A DNA stretch of 64,000 nt from Psychrobacter sp. DAB_AL43B (GCF_900168255.1 NZ_LT799838.1:1-64000); one strand, 5' to 3'; numbered from the stretch's first letter, positions 38,577 to 47,856 are shown. A program made the numbers and translations. Notes: generated by a model from the letters alone, not told the origin.

Positions 38577-40650
38577 AAAAAACGAGACAACGGATACGAT
38601 GAGTCGTTCAGTCCTTTTATATAATACTCAAAATATAGATGCTCAGTTGCTAAAGGCGGGTTTTAGTATTCGTAAAAAAGAATACCAACGCATCTGGAAG
38701 GATATTCAAACGAGTAAAATGACTCATCCAGAGACTCATTACCTTATTCAAGGCGTAAGAGGAGCAGGTAAAACCACTCTATTATCTCGTCTTTCCTATG
38801 AAATTGCTGAAGATGACAAATTAAGTAAATGGCTGATACCTATCTTATTGAATGAAGAAGAGTACGGTATATTATCGCTATTTACTTTTTGGCTGCGTAT
38901 CGCTGAAAAGCTAGCAGAACATGATGTTCAGCTGTATTCAGAGCTATTTCAACAAGTCTTGAGCTTAGACGATGATGCGGTAGTTGCTTGGGAGCTTATA
39001 CAACATTATTTAAATAAAAATAAGCAAAAAATTATCGTTTTTGTCGATAATTTAGGAGAGTTATTTAAGGATTTTGATGATATTGAGCATGCTCAACTGC
39101 GTGAAGTGTTGAGTCTACATCCGCATATTCGGCTTATTGGTGGTTCAAGCCAATCACTAGAAGCACATTTTGATGTATCAGCTCCGTTCTACCAGTTTTT
39201 CAAATTGATTAATTTAAAGTCAATTAATGAAACGGAAATGCATGAACTGTTGCGCTCTTTAGCACAACAAACTAATGAAGAAGCGATAAAGACTATCGAA
39301 GAAATTATCACTGAACATCCTGAACGTATCGAAGCGGTTAGACGTCTCACTGATGGCGTACCTCGCACTATTGTATTGCTATTTCAAATTATCATGGAAG
39401 GGGCAAAAGAAAGTAGTTACGCTTACTTAGAGGAAACTATTGATAAGACTACACCCTTGTATAAACATCGAATGGACGATTTATCACGTCAACAAAAAGC
39501 GATTGTACATACTATAGCGATGAATTGGGATGCAATGAGTACCAAGGAAATCGCTGAGCAAACTCGCTTGCCAAGTAAGACAGTATCTGCGCAGTTGGTA
39601 AAGCTACAGCAACAATGGGTAGTCGATAAAATTGAGACAGATACTAAGAATCACTTATACATTATCAAAGAACGTTTCTTTAATATCTGGTATCTCATGA
39701 GATATGGAAATCAGACAGATAAGCGTCGTGTTCTGTGGCTTACAAGATTTTTGGAGAGTTGGTGTGACGAAAGAGAGTTATCAACAAGGTTTTTAGAAGC
39801 TGCTTTCAATATTGAAACTAATCAGACTAATGTATCGGATGTATACTTCAGTGCACTTTTAGCTTCAGAAAAAATTGATAGTGAAATTAAAAAGTCAATT
39901 GTAGATGGAATGCAATTTAGAAATAAAGGAAGAATGATAGATTATCAGAATAGTGATTATAAAAATATAGAGATACCTCTAAGAGAGCTAGTGAGTATAA
40001 ATAAAATAGAAGAAGCATACCAGTTAGTAGAAAATAACTTTAAAAACCTAACAATAAAAGACTATTTATTTAATTTACACACATTATACCTAGTAAGACC
40101 AGAAAGCTTTGAACCAGAAGTGTATGGCCTAAAACTGCTTGAAAAAACAAATTTTGCAGCACTTGAATTGTCATACTTACTATTTATTATATTTAATAAT
40201 AATTTTTATGAATATAAGGAGGTGTTTTTTAAAGTATTGTCAGTAGTTATTGAAAATATAGATATCAATCTAAATCAAATCGCTATAGTACACTCTTATA
40301 TCCTTTATGCCTTATGGAATAATGATTTTATATGCTTAAAAAGCTTCATAAATGAGTTAAAAAATACTAAATTCATGGATGAATTTATAAAGTTTGAAGA
40401 TGATGATAAATTTTATATGTTTTTTGAGAATATAATTATAATGCTACTTTCAAAAAGACAAATTGAAATAGCTTTCAGTATTATTGTAGAGTTTAATCTC
40501 AAAGAGGAGTTAAAACCCCTTTACTACGCTACAATTTCTTTGCTTAAAGACGAACGTCAGAAAGAGTACTTACGTATGGGTTCGGAACTAAAAGGTACAG
40601 TCAACGAAATACTGCAAACGGTTGAAGAGTATCGTACTAAATATTCTTAG
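38566..40650 (+). CDS. Large P-loop ATPase with winged helix and helical C-terminus (second of pair)
   Basis: A 694-aa protein. Walker A GVRGAGKTTLL is at 63-73. The Walker B strand IIVFVDNLGELF (156-167) has Asp but no directly following Glu. RLIGGSSQS near 190 is sensor-like and LTDGVPRTIVLL near 260 resembles STAND ATPases. A winged-helix domain (STKEIAEQTRLPSKTVSAQLVKL) lies near 325-350, then IIKERFFNIWYLMRYG near 365. The last ~300 residues are AT-rich, Asn/Ile/Leu/Phe-rich helices, perhaps a sensor or effector-recognition region. GGTGG precedes the ATG inside the first gene. A role in defence or DNA-linked signalling is inference only. Confidence 0.72.
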   Translation: MENKKNETTDTMSRSVLLYNTQNIDAQLLKAGFSIRKKEYQRIWKDIQTSKMTHPETHYLIQGVRGAGKTTLLSRLSYEIAEDDKLSKWLIPILLNEEEYGILSLFTFWLRIAEKLAEHDVQLYSELFQQVLSLDDDAVVAWELIQHYLNKNKQKIIVFVDNLGELFKDFDDIEHAQLREVLSLHPHIRLIGGSSQSLEAHFDVSAPFYQFFKLINLKSINETEMHELLRSLAQQTNEEAIKTIEEIITEHPERIEAVRRLTDGVPRTIVLLFQIIMEGAKESSYAYLEETIDKTTPLYKHRMDDLSRQQKAIVHTIAMNWDAMSTKEIAEQTRLPSKTVSAQLVKLQQQWVVDKIETDTKNHLYIIKERFFNIWYLMRYGNQTDKRRVLWLTRFLESWCDERELSTRFLEAAFNIETNQTNVSDVYFSALLASEKIDSEIKKSIVDGMQFRNKGRMIDYQNSDYKNIEIPLRELVSINKIEEAYQLVENNFKNLTIKDYLFNLHTLYLVRPESFEPEVYGLKLLEKTNFAALELSYLLFIIFNNNFYEYKEVFFKVLSVVIENIDINLNQIAIVHSYILYALWNNDFICLKSFINELKNTKFMDEFIKFEDDDKFYMFFENIIIMLLSKRQIEIAFSIIVEFNLKEELKPLYYATISLLKDERQKEYLRMGSELKGTVNEILQTVEEYRTKYS

Positions 40651-40657
40651 ATAAAAC

Positions 40658-40698
40658 AAAGGTCATAATCTAGTTCCAAAGACTAAATTATGACCTTT
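40658..40698. terminator. Bidirectional terminator after the ATPase pair
   Basis: AAAGGTCATAATCTAGT and ACTAAATTATGACCTTT form a long stem with one mismatch and a 7-nt loop, between convergent genes. The T-tract is short on both sides. Confidence 0.7.
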
Positions 40699-40702
40699 CA
40701 AG

Positions 40703-41245
40703 CTAATCCTGCGGCGGCCATGGACGGTCAGCATCACTGACAATCCATTCTTCTACATAGCCGCTCGGTGGTAGCGCCCAATCAGATTGGTCCAAAGCCG
40801 CCAAGATACGAGCGGTCTCGATGACTTTACCACCTTCGGTGACGCCAGTGCGCAGTAAGGCAGATGAGCAAGGCTTACCTTTGACCCACATTGATTGCTC
40901 GATATATATCCAACGCTCATCGAACGCGACGATTTTGGTTTTCATAGTAACTTTTTCAAAAGCGCGAATCCGCCTGCGATATTGAATCGTACTGCCAGCG
41001 ACCACCAAACCCCAACGCTGTTTTAGTAGCTGTTTGCCAAGTCCGCTACGTACCGCAAAGTCGGTACGCCCCATATCATAAAGTGTGAAGACGCGACCAT
41101 TATTCATCTCTAAAAAATTAACGATATCTGATAAACGGCAGCGAAAAGTAATTTCACTGGTATCTTTAAACGTTAAAGTATTGCCTTTTTTTACTTGTAG
41201 CGCGGCATGGGCGATGGTGCTGGCATAACGAATAAATGGATACAT
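40703..41245 (-). CDS. Acyl-CoA thioesterase-like protein (hotdog fold)
   Basis: A 180-aa protein of the 4HBT-type hotdog-fold thioesterases. The pattern is LSDIVNFLEMNNGRVFTLYDMGRTDF near residues 39-64 (central hotdog helix with an acidic residue). RRRIRAFEKVTMKTKIVAFDERWIYIEQSMW near 90-120 is the typical beta-strand pair. Such proteins hydrolyse acyl-CoA; the chain-length specificity is unknown. It ends close to the terminator shared with the ATPase pair and lies 49 bp downstream of the yheT-like gene on the same strand. Confidence 0.78.
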   Translation of the reverse strand: MYPFIRYASTIAHAALQVKKGNTLTFKDTSEITFRCRLSDIVNFLEMNNGRVFTLYDMGRTDFAVRSGLGKQLLKQRWGLVVAGSTIQYRRRIRAFEKVTMKTKIVAFDERWIYIEQSMWVKGKPCSSALLRTGVTEGGKVIETARILAALDQSDWALPPSGYVEEWIVSDADRPWPPQD

Positions 41246-41294
41246 AGAACAATCTCAAAAAGGTTAGAAAATAGGTTTAAGGTTGATCAAATTA

Positions 41295-42341
41295 TTATTT
41301 ATTAGACGACACGCCAATATGGTTAAAATAAGCGCTAACAGTTTCAGGTATCCAATTAATATCAAATCTTGATTTTTTATAAAGATGAGGTGACTTGTCT
41401 TTGTCCGAACAATAACGCAAATAACCGACATGACCACCATGGTCAGTATCCAAGATAGTGACACTGTCCGAGACATCGTTTGGCGTGGCGGTAAAACCAA
41501 TAAAGGGATCGTCTTTGGCGGTAATTAATAGCAGCGGATGGGTAACATCTCTTAAATAAGGCAGGGCAGAAGACGAGTGATAATAGTCGTTTTTAGAACG
41601 ATAACCATGGCGCGGCGCGGTAAAAATATCATCAAAATCACTGATGCGATTGGCCGCTTTGATAGAGTTGATTTCATCTTGACTCAAATCGTTGGCCAGT
41701 GCTTTTTTGATAATTGGGTTGAGCAGATACGGCGTATAGATACGATGGCTCAAAAAGCTATGCATAGTAATAGCAGCAGATGACATATCGACGGGGGCAG
41801 AAATCACTGCTGCGCCTTCGCATAACGCTTTATCACCATATTCGCCCATATATTTTGCTAGTGCATTACCGCCAAGTGATACCCCAACGCCATAAATATG
41901 AGCATAATTCTCCCACAAATTTTCTAACATATGATGCACTTCTTCCGTGTCACCAGCGTTATAAAACACCCTGCCATTAGCTGGAATGCCGCCACAACTG
42001 CGAAAGTGGGCAACCACAAAGTGCCAGCCTTGCGCATGCATCTGATACGCCAAAGCGCGTGCATAATGACTGTCACTGCTACCTTCCATCCCATGAAATA
42101 GTACAATCAATGGCGTTTGTTCAAGCGACCCATTTTCTGCATGTTCGATAGGATGGGCATCATAAAAATCATAAGCGATATCTGTTTCAGCAAGGGAGTC
42201 TTGCTTAATCACACGGCGATAATTGGGCGCTTTTGGCGCAAAAAACTTAGGTAGGATACTTTGCAAATGCGGATTAGACAGCCAAAATGGCGGTTTAAAA
42301 GGAGCGGGCGCGAAAGGCTTAGTAGGTTTTGAAGTTGACAT
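41295..42341 (-). CDS. YheT-family alpha/beta hydrolase
   Basis: A 348-aa hydrolase of the YheT/ABHD1-3 group. The N-terminus PPFWLSNPHLQSILPKFF is diagnostic. The oxyanion region LFHGMEGSSDSHYAR is near 80, RSCGGIPANGRVFYNAG near 112, and the nucleophile elbow GVGVSLGGNALAKYMGE near 150. Acid ITAKDDPFIG lies near 273 and the catalytic His in DTDHGGHVGYL near 299. Substrates of bacterial members are unknown; esterase activity towards short acyl esters is likely. It ends upstream of the thioesterase gene and follows yigZ, all minus strand. Confidence 0.9.
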   Translation of the reverse strand: MSTSKPTKPFAPAPFKPPFWLSNPHLQSILPKFFAPKAPNYRRVIKQDSLAETDIAYDFYDAHPIEHAENGSLEQTPLIVLFHGMEGSSDSHYARALAYQMHAQGWHFVVAHFRSCGGIPANGRVFYNAGDTEEVHHMLENLWENYAHIYGVGVSLGGNALAKYMGEYGDKALCEGAAVISAPVDMSSAAITMHSFLSHRIYTPYLLNPIIKKALANDLSQDEINSIKAANRISDFDDIFTAPRHGYRSKNDYYHSSSALPYLRDVTHPLLLITAKDDPFIGFTATPNDVSDSVTILDTDHGGHVGYLRYCSDKDKSPHLYKKSRFDINWIPETVSAYFNHIGVSSNK

Positions 42342-42475
42342 AAAGGCGTCTTATTTAATGGCAGTTGAAAATCATTGTTAATAATCAGTGCTTTATCATA
42401 CCGATGGTAGTTATCAAAACCAATGACTTTCAGTGAACGCTCAGTGAACGAATGGTTACTCAAAATATTCATGAG

Positions 42476-43072
42476 TCACGGTGACTCTAATACCCGCCCA
42501 TCCATCGCAAGGCGTTCTTTTAGATTGTTGATATCTGCTTCAGCAAGCGTCACGGTCAAGGTGACTTGCTTACTATAATCAACCTCATCAATGCTGCCGT
42601 TTAAGCTATCGACGATATAGCGGCATTGTGCTTCGGTGGCAAATTCTGCCAATATTTGCACTTGCGCCATCGCTACATAAGGGCTTAATATCATCTGGTC
42701 AACTGCCGCTTGCGCCGAGCCTGCATAAGCGCGGGTCAGACCGCCAGCACCGAGCTTGATACCACCAAAATAACGCACTACGATGATAATAATATTACCA
42801 ATAGCTTTATGTTGCAGTACATTTAATATCGGTCGACCTGCTGTACCATTTGGTTCACCATCATCATCGAAGCCTGCACTGGTAGTATTATTAGGGTCGC
42901 CAATAATATAAGCCCAGCAATGATGACGAGCATCGGCATACTGCTCACGTAGCCGTTCCACGTGAAACATCGCTTGTTCACGCGAGGTGACTGGATAAGC
43001 ATAGGCAATAAACTCAGATTTTTTAATTTCTAAGCGCGCAGTGACGGCACGTTTTAGTGTTTGATAGCTCAT
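42476..43072 (-). CDS. YigZ/IMPACT family protein
   Basis: A 198-aa member of the conserved YigZ (UPF0029/IMPACT) family, linked in eukaryotes to control of translation stress kinases but of unclear bacterial function. It shows EIKKSEFIAYAYPV near 16 and ARHHCWAYIIG near 48. The hallmark DDGEPNGTAGRPILNVL is near 70-86, followed by VRYFGGIKLGAGGLTRAYAGSA near 98. A degenerate parS site lies inside it. The 5' end is near the divergently transcribed rsuA. Confidence 0.88.
   Translation of the reverse strand: MSYQTLKRAVTARLEIKKSEFIAYAYPVTSREQAMFHVERLREQYADARHHCWAYIIGDPNNTTSAGFDDDGEPNGTAGRPILNVLQHKAIGNIIIIVVRYFGGIKLGAGGLTRAYAGSAQAAVDQMILSPYVAMAQVQILAEFATEAQCRYIVDSLNGSIDEVDYSKQVTLTVTLAEADINNLKERLAMDGRVLESP
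42954..42969. promoter_or_regulatory. parS-like site, degenerate
   Basis: CGTTCCACGTGAAACA matches parS at 14 of 16 positions and keeps the CACGTGAAAC core. It lies in the yigZ coding region. Confidence 0.5.
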
Positions 43073-43268
43073 ATTTCATCAGGTCTAGGTTGGATATGGT
43101 AAACTTGTCTCACTTTCACTGTTGTCCGTATTTGGCGCAGTGTAAATTTCATTTTTCATTATAGTACCACTTCTAACCATTGAAGATAGCCAACAACAAA
43201 CCTGTAAGTGCATGCGTCGTTGGTCTTTGATTGAGAGTGAGTATCCCAAAACGAATGGTAGGCAATAT

Positions 43269-43973
43269 ATGCGTCTAGATAAATTTCTGAGTAAAGCCAC
43301 TGAACTATCGCGTAAAGAATCAAAAAAAATTCTGCACGCTGGTGAAGTTACCGTAAACGAGCAGGTTATCAAAGATCCAGGTGTACATGTCGATATCGTC
43401 AATGACGATGTACAATGGGCAGGCGAGCCATTGTCGGTTGCGACTGGCAATCGCTATATTCTACTTCATAAACCTGAAGGCTTTGAATGTACCTTAAAAG
43501 CCAAAGAGTACCCAATCGTCACCGACCTCATTGCGGTTCCAGAACTTGGTAGCTTACGTATTGCTGGGCGTCTTGATGTCGATACGACTGGCGCATTGCT
43601 CATCAGTGATGATGGCGGCTGGCTACATCGCGTGACCAGCCCTAAGCACGAACATGCCAAAATCTACGAGCTGACGCTAGCGGATGCTATGGATAGTGCA
43701 GCACAAGCCAATGCTATCAAAGAAGTAGCTGAAGGGGTTTTATTAGAAGGTGATCATGAAGAAACGAAGCCTGCGACCCTTGAGTTCATTGACGAGACTC
43801 ATGCACGCTTGACGTTAGAGCAAGGTAAATATCATCAAGTTAAACGTATGATGGGCTATTTTGGTAATAGAGTGGTTGAGCTGCATCGTGCCAGTGTCGG
43901 TCATATCAATTTAAACGGCTTAGAGAAAGGCGACAGTCGCTTCTTAACACCTGAAGAAGTAGCCAAGTTTTAA
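43269..43973 (+). CDS. rsuA: 16S rRNA pseudouridine(516) synthase RsuA
   Basis: RsuA isomerises U516 of 16S rRNA to pseudouridine. The N-terminal S4 RNA-binding domain MRLDKFLSKATELSRKESKK covers residues 1-20 from the chosen start. The synthase motif GRLDVDTTGALLISDDG is near 99-115 with the catalytic Asp, and GKYHQVKRMMGYFGNRVVELHR near 185-206 completes the fold. The frame is open from 43212, but ATG 43269 is preferred because it starts at the S4 domain as in homologues and follows TAGG. The shorter protein is about 234 aa, as in E. coli (231). Confidence 0.9.
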   Translation: MRLDKFLSKATELSRKESKKILHAGEVTVNEQVIKDPGVHVDIVNDDVQWAGEPLSVATGNRYILLHKPEGFECTLKAKEYPIVTDLIAVPELGSLRIAGRLDVDTTGALLISDDGGWLHRVTSPKHEHAKIYELTLADAMDSAAQANAIKEVAEGVLLEGDHEETKPATLEFIDETHARLTLEQGKYHQVKRMMGYFGNRVVELHRASVGHINLNGLEKGDSRFLTPEEVAKF

Positions 43974-44340
43974 GTTTATGCCCTATTAAATTCTAAAGTA
44001 ATCCTCTAAAAACAATCCTCTAAAAACATTGTTTTGACATCAGTTTCTAACATCAGCAGCCACTAAAAAGTGTGCTGCTTTTTGCGGTCTGCTAGTTTTG
44101 TTAGTTATTGCTCTCAGTTAGTATTAAGGGCTGCCTGTGTTGCCTATCTCTTAAAGCTCAGTAGCAGTTTTGCAAAATTGGGTCGTTAAGACTTTAAAAA
44201 ATCCGTTCATATGCTACAGTCTGCTTATCTTTTTTAATCTACATTTTTACATAATATAGTTATCGTTATTTAAAGTTTTCCTTATTAACCACGCATTATT
44301 AAATAACGGTCGTTATTAAAAACCAGATAGGACTGTCTCT
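43974..44340. other. 367-bp gap with weak terminator and dsbC promoter region
   Basis: AGCAGC (44055-44060) and GCTGCT (44074-44079), with inner ACT/AGT pairs and a short T-run, form a possible rsuA terminator. The region after it is AT-rich and presumably carries the promoter of the dsbC-like gene. No ORF or RNA gene was seen. Confidence 0.5.
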
Positions 44341-45405
44341 GTGAAACTCCCTGTATTAAAAGCTGCAAGTTTGATTGGTGTTATGTTGTTGGCAACCACT
44401 GCCTGTGCGCAGCCGAGCACTACCGACATGACCAATAAAACCGCAGGCCAAACCAGCCAGAATACGCAAGCTATTGGCACAGTCAGTAAGTCTGTTGATA
44501 GCCGCTTGCGCCAATTACTGACTCAAGCGGGTATCAAAACGCAGATAACCTCGATTGTACCCTCTAAATTACCCAATATGTATCAAGTCAATTTGGCGGA
44601 ACAGTTGCCGTTACATATCACTAAAGATGGTAAATATGTCATTCAAGGCGAGCTTCAAAAGAACCCAAGTAAGCGGGTAGTGTCTAAAGTACCGCCGCGT
44701 AGTAATAGTGCGCAAATAGGTAAGCCTGTCAGTGCCAGTGTCAAATCTGACATACTGGCAAATATGGAGGCGCTCAAAAACATGAGTGCAAAAACGCCCT
44801 TCTTTTATACCGCAGTGCCAGGTGTCATTTGGGGCGCAACATTAGAAGGCGTACCGTTCTTGTTATCAGATGACGCCCAGTACATCACCGATGGTGAGAT
44901 ATCAGTGATCGAAAACGGTCAGTTTATTGGGCTCGATGAAACATTTGAAAAGCAAAAAAATCAGTCTGTTTTTGCTACTTTGGATGATAAGCAGTTAATC
45001 AATTATCCAGCCACTAGTCCTGAAAGAGCGGTTATTTACGTGGCCACTGATGTCAATTGTCCTTACTGCCGCCGTCTACATCAACAGCTACCGATGCTGA
45101 ATGCCAAAGGCGTGACGGTAAAAACTATTGGCTATCCGATCTATGAAGAGTCGCCTAAGCAAATGCGCGGCATTTGGTGTCAAGGGAGCGAGGACGGTCG
45201 CCGTAAAGCTTTCGATAAAGCAATGTTACAAGGTAAGATGACTCCAGCAGCGGCAAGCTGTACTACCGACAATGTGACCGCTAACCGCGAAAAAGCTGCA
45301 GGGCTTGCGGTAATGGCGACGCCTGCCATTTATCGTGAAGATGGCGTACTGTTTCAAGCGAGCTTTGAAAGTCCTGAGTTTTTAGAGTTTTTGGGTGTGC
45401 AATAG
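44341..45405 (+). CDS. DsbC-family periplasmic disulfide isomerase with extra N-terminal region
   Basis: DsbC reshuffles wrong disulfides in the periplasm. The thioredoxin-fold domain carries CPYCRRLHQQ near residue 240, a second Cys pair (WCQGSE near 280 and AASCTTDN near 304) and the cis-Pro in VMATPAIYRED near 325. The protein is 354 aa, over 100 longer than E. coli DsbC. Two stretches look like the cystatin-like dimerisation domain: VDSRLRQLLTQAGIKTQITSI ... ITKDGKYVIQGEL (about 52-102) and PGVIWGATLEGVPFLLSDDAQYITDGEI (about 161-188). The start is GTG after a weak AGGA. The N-terminus resembles a signal peptide ending TTACAQP, perhaps a lipobox. Confidence 0.85.
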   Translation: MKLPVLKAASLIGVMLLATTACAQPSTTDMTNKTAGQTSQNTQAIGTVSKSVDSRLRQLLTQAGIKTQITSIVPSKLPNMYQVNLAEQLPLHITKDGKYVIQGELQKNPSKRVVSKVPPRSNSAQIGKPVSASVKSDILANMEALKNMSAKTPFFYTAVPGVIWGATLEGVPFLLSDDAQYITDGEISVIENGQFIGLDETFEKQKNQSVFATLDDKQLINYPATSPERAVIYVATDVNCPYCRRLHQQLPMLNAKGVTVKTIGYPIYEESPKQMRGIWCQGSEDGRRKAFDKAMLQGKMTPAAASCTTDNVTANREKAAGLAVMATPAIYREDGVLFQASFESPEFLEFLGVQ

Positions 45406-45477
45406 TTCAGGCAGATATATAAAACAGTTACTAATGGAGAATGTATTAAGTAATGCATATCTTAATACTGATAAAAA

Positions 45478-45510
45478 AACCGCCACATAATCAATTTATG
45501 TGGCGGTTTT
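45478..45510. terminator. Bidirectional terminator, dsbC / DUF2939
   Basis: AACCGCCACATAA and TTATGTGGCGGTT form a perfect 13-bp stem with a 5-nt loop, A-run before and T-run after, between convergent genes. Confidence 0.92.
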
Positions 45511-45538
45511 TCTATAAATTGTCTTACAAGGCAGATAT

Positions 45539-46189
45539 TTAAGGCAAAACGATATCAACGATTTTCCAATCAATCAGACCTTCACGCTGCATCTCTATGG
45601 TAAGCGGATAGCCTTTCACTTGCCCGCTAATATTAAAGCAATTAATACCGCAATAGCTCAACTTTGGCTTATCACTATCAGAGCCTTGCGCAGCTTGCTT
45701 TTCAAGCTCATCCGCTTGTTTTTCCATGATTTGCTGCATTTGATTTTTCACCACCGCATCGATATCACCGCGCTGGATGATTAAGTTTTGAATCAGGTTT
45801 TTTAAGTCGACTTGATTGCTGGCGATGGCCCATGCTGCAGCCAGCTCTTTGGTAGCGGTATTGGCTTGACCTTGGGTGTTAATGACTTTTTCGATATTTT
45901 TCGGCGTGATAGCGCCAGCGACTGCTTGCATGATAAAGCCGTTAGCCGCCTCTTTTAATGGCTCGCCGCCAAGCTCAGCGACCAAAGGATACTTGGTCAT
46001 GGTCATGGCAAATTGACTGGTTAGTTGGTTTTGAATACTCGGGCGCACTCGTTCATAGTCAATAGCCGCTGCGATAGTGGCACCGTCTTTGGCATCATAG
46101 GCATTTTTAAGCTGATAAGCGCTGTAATAAGGCGAGCCTGCATAGACAGTGACTGCAATAACAATCAATAAAACAATCAGCTTTTTCAT
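45539..46189 (-). CDS. DUF2939-domain protein
   Basis: A 216-aa protein with an N-terminal hydrophobic anchor or signal (KKLIVLLIVIAVTVYAGSPYYSAYQL, 1-27). The DUF2939 pattern runs straight on: AYDAKDGATIAAAIDYERVRPSIQNQL. The function is unknown and the location is probably periplasmic. Two Cys in CGINCFN near 178-184 could form a disulfide, notable opposite a disulfide isomerase gene, although the two are convergent and not an operon. Confidence 0.75.
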   Translation of the reverse strand: MKKLIVLLIVIAVTVYAGSPYYSAYQLKNAYDAKDGATIAAAIDYERVRPSIQNQLTSQFAMTMTKYPLVAELGGEPLKEAANGFIMQAVAGAITPKNIEKVINTQGQANTATKELAAAWAIASNQVDLKNLIQNLIIQRGDIDAVVKNQMQQIMEKQADELEKQAAQGSDSDKPKLSYCGINCFNISGQVKGYPLTIEMQREGLIDWKIVDIVLP

Positions 46190-46649
46190 AAAAATCGATA
46201 CCTTGTTGCAAACTTAATGGTTATTAATATAAATCTGAAAACAGAGTTTAGACATACGTGGATATGGCGATAAATACTAGCATGGCTAACCCTGATAAAG
46301 GTATGAAAACCTTTGTTGATTCCTTAATAGAACCTTTTTAATATATAGGAAACCCCATAATTTATACTTTCCATACCTCAAAGCTTGATAAACGGCGATG
46401 CCATCTCCATAAATAGCGCAAACTTTTAATAATTGATTTGGCTAAGCAGCATCCCACCATATTGCTTGTAAGATTCATACGATTACCATCTCTGTCCTTT
46501 ATACTCCGTTATGTTTCATGTGAAACCTTTGGGTACGATGATGGACGATATTAAGATAATCGTTCGTTAACTAACGTTGATAAAATGTATTAATGAATCG
46601 GGTTGATGAATCGACCGAGTGGTGGACTGTAAAGACGATAGGAGAGCTC
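46190..46649. other. 460-bp gap upstream of dnaJ
   Basis: An AT-rich gap between the divergent DUF2939 gene and dnaJ. It holds the degenerate parS at 46512-46527. A reading frame in phase with dnaJ opens at 46593 but does not look like a DnaJ N-terminus. No heat-shock promoter or RNA gene was identified with confidence. Confidence 0.4.
46512..46527. promoter_or_regulatory. parS-like site, degenerate
   Basis: TGTTTCATGTGAAACC matches parS at 14 of 16 positions. It is intergenic, 122 bp before dnaJ. Confidence 0.5.
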
Positions 46650-47786
46650 ATGAGTAAGCGCGATTTTTATGAAGTATTAGGTGTCAGTAAGACCGTTGAA
46701 ACCAAGGAAATCAAGCGAGCCTACCGCAAGCTTGCCATGAAATACCATCCAGACCGTAACTCTGACGATCCTGATGCCGAAGAGAAGTTTAAAGAAGCGT
46801 CGATGGCTTATGAAGTACTGAGCAACGAAGAAAAGCGCTCTGCTTATGACCGTATGGGTCATTCAGCCTTTGAAAACGGTATGGGCGGTGGCGGTTTCGG
46901 TGGTGGTGGTAGCGGCAATTTCCAAGATATTTTTGGTGACATCTTTGGTAACTTTGGCGATATCTTTGGTCAATCACGTGGCGGCGGCGGTGGACGTTCG
47001 CGTCGCGGCTCAGACCTGCGTTATGTAATTGAGCTGACCTTAGAAGAAGCGGTACGTGGCTGCAAAAAAGAAATTAGCTTTACGGCTCCTGCGCCTTGCG
47101 ACACTTGTAATGGTAAGGGCGCAAAAAACGCCTCTGATATTGTGACTTGTCAAACCTGTCATGGCCAAGGTCAAGTGCGCATGCAGCAAGGCTTCTTTGC
47201 CGTTCAACAAGCCTGCCCACATTGTGGCGGTACTGGCAAACAAATCAAAAACCCTTGTTCTGACTGTCACGGTAATGGCGTCAAAGACAAGTCACGTACG
47301 CTAGAAGTTTCTATCCCAGCGGGTGTTGATGATGGTGATCGCGTGCGCTTAGCAGGAGAAGGCGAAGCGGGCGGCGCTGGCGTGCAAAACGGCGATTTAT
47401 ACGTCGAAGTACGTGTCAAACCGCACAACGTCTTTACTCGTCAAGGGGCAGATCTATATATGGATGTGCCGGTTAGCATTACTGATGCCGCATTGGGTAA
47501 AGAAGTTGAAATACCAACCTTAGATGGCAAAGTAAAAATCAAAGTCGCCGAAGGTACGCAAAGTGGCAAGCTGCTACGTGTGCGCGGTAGAGGCGTGACG
47601 CCAGTACGTACCACGATGAAAGGCGATTTGATTTGCCGTGTGGTTATCGAGACACCAGTGAATCTAAACCGTGAGCAAAAAGATCTGTTACGTCAGTTTC
47701 AAGATACGCTTGATGGTGATAGTAAGCATCAGCAGTCGCCACATAAAAAATCTTTCTTTAAAAAGATAGGCGAATTGTTTGATTAA
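46650..47786 (+). CDS. dnaJ: Chaperone protein DnaJ
   Basis: DnaJ is the Hsp40 partner of DnaK. From ATG 46650 the 378-aa protein has the J domain ([13 protein letters not shown] ... YHPDRN with the HPD triad near 33). A Gly-rich linker with [10 protein letters not shown] follows. Four CxxCxGxG zinc motifs come next ([32 protein letters not shown]; about 149-207), then the substrate-binding C-terminal domain. The start is chosen because AGGAGA lies at the right distance and [11 protein letters not shown] is the standard N-terminus. dnaK is not in the window. The gene ends in a terminator that contains a perfect parS. Confidence 0.98.
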   Translation: MSKRDFYEVLGVSKTVETKEIKRAYRKLAMKYHPDRNSDDPDAEEKFKEASMAYEVLSNEEKRSAYDRMGHSAFENGMGGGGFGGGGSGNFQDIFGDIFGNFGDIFGQSRGGGGGRSRRGSDLRYVIELTLEEAVRGCKKEISFTAPAPCDTCNGKGAKNASDIVTCQTCHGQGQVRMQQGFFAVQQACPHCGGTGKQIKNPCSDCHGNGVKDKSRTLEVSIPAGVDDGDRVRLAGEGEAGGAGVQNGDLYVEVRVKPHNVFTRQGADLYMDVPVSITDAALGKEVEIPTLDGKVKIKVAEGTQSGKLLRVRGRGVTPVRTTMKGDLICRVVIETPVNLNREQKDLLRQFQDTLDGDSKHQQSPHKKSFFKKIGELFD

Positions 47787-47818
47787 AAATTTAACTTATT
47801 TGATTTGCTAAGTTATCT

Positions 47819-47856
47819 AAAGCCCCATTGTTTCACGTGAAACAATGGGGCTTTTT
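47819..47856 (+). terminator. dnaJ terminator whose stem is a perfect parS
   Basis: Positions 47819-47854 are a 36-bp perfect palindrome, AAAGCCCCATT-parS-AATGGGGCTTT, followed by a T-run. The central 16 bp (47829-47844) are TGTTTCACGTGAAACA, the exact parS consensus. As RNA it forms a strong hairpin with a U-tract; as DNA it is an ideal ParB site. Confidence 0.92.
47829..47844. promoter_or_regulatory. parS, perfect ParB-binding site
   Basis: TGTTTCACGTGAAACA, 16 of 16 to the consensus. It is the only perfect copy found in this window. Confidence 0.92.

Noticed and set aside
43085-43450. A 121-aa minus-strand frame before and over the start of rsuA
   Set aside because: It overlaps the S4 domain of rsuA, has a low-complexity Cys/Ser-rich product and no family pattern; read as a shadow frame.
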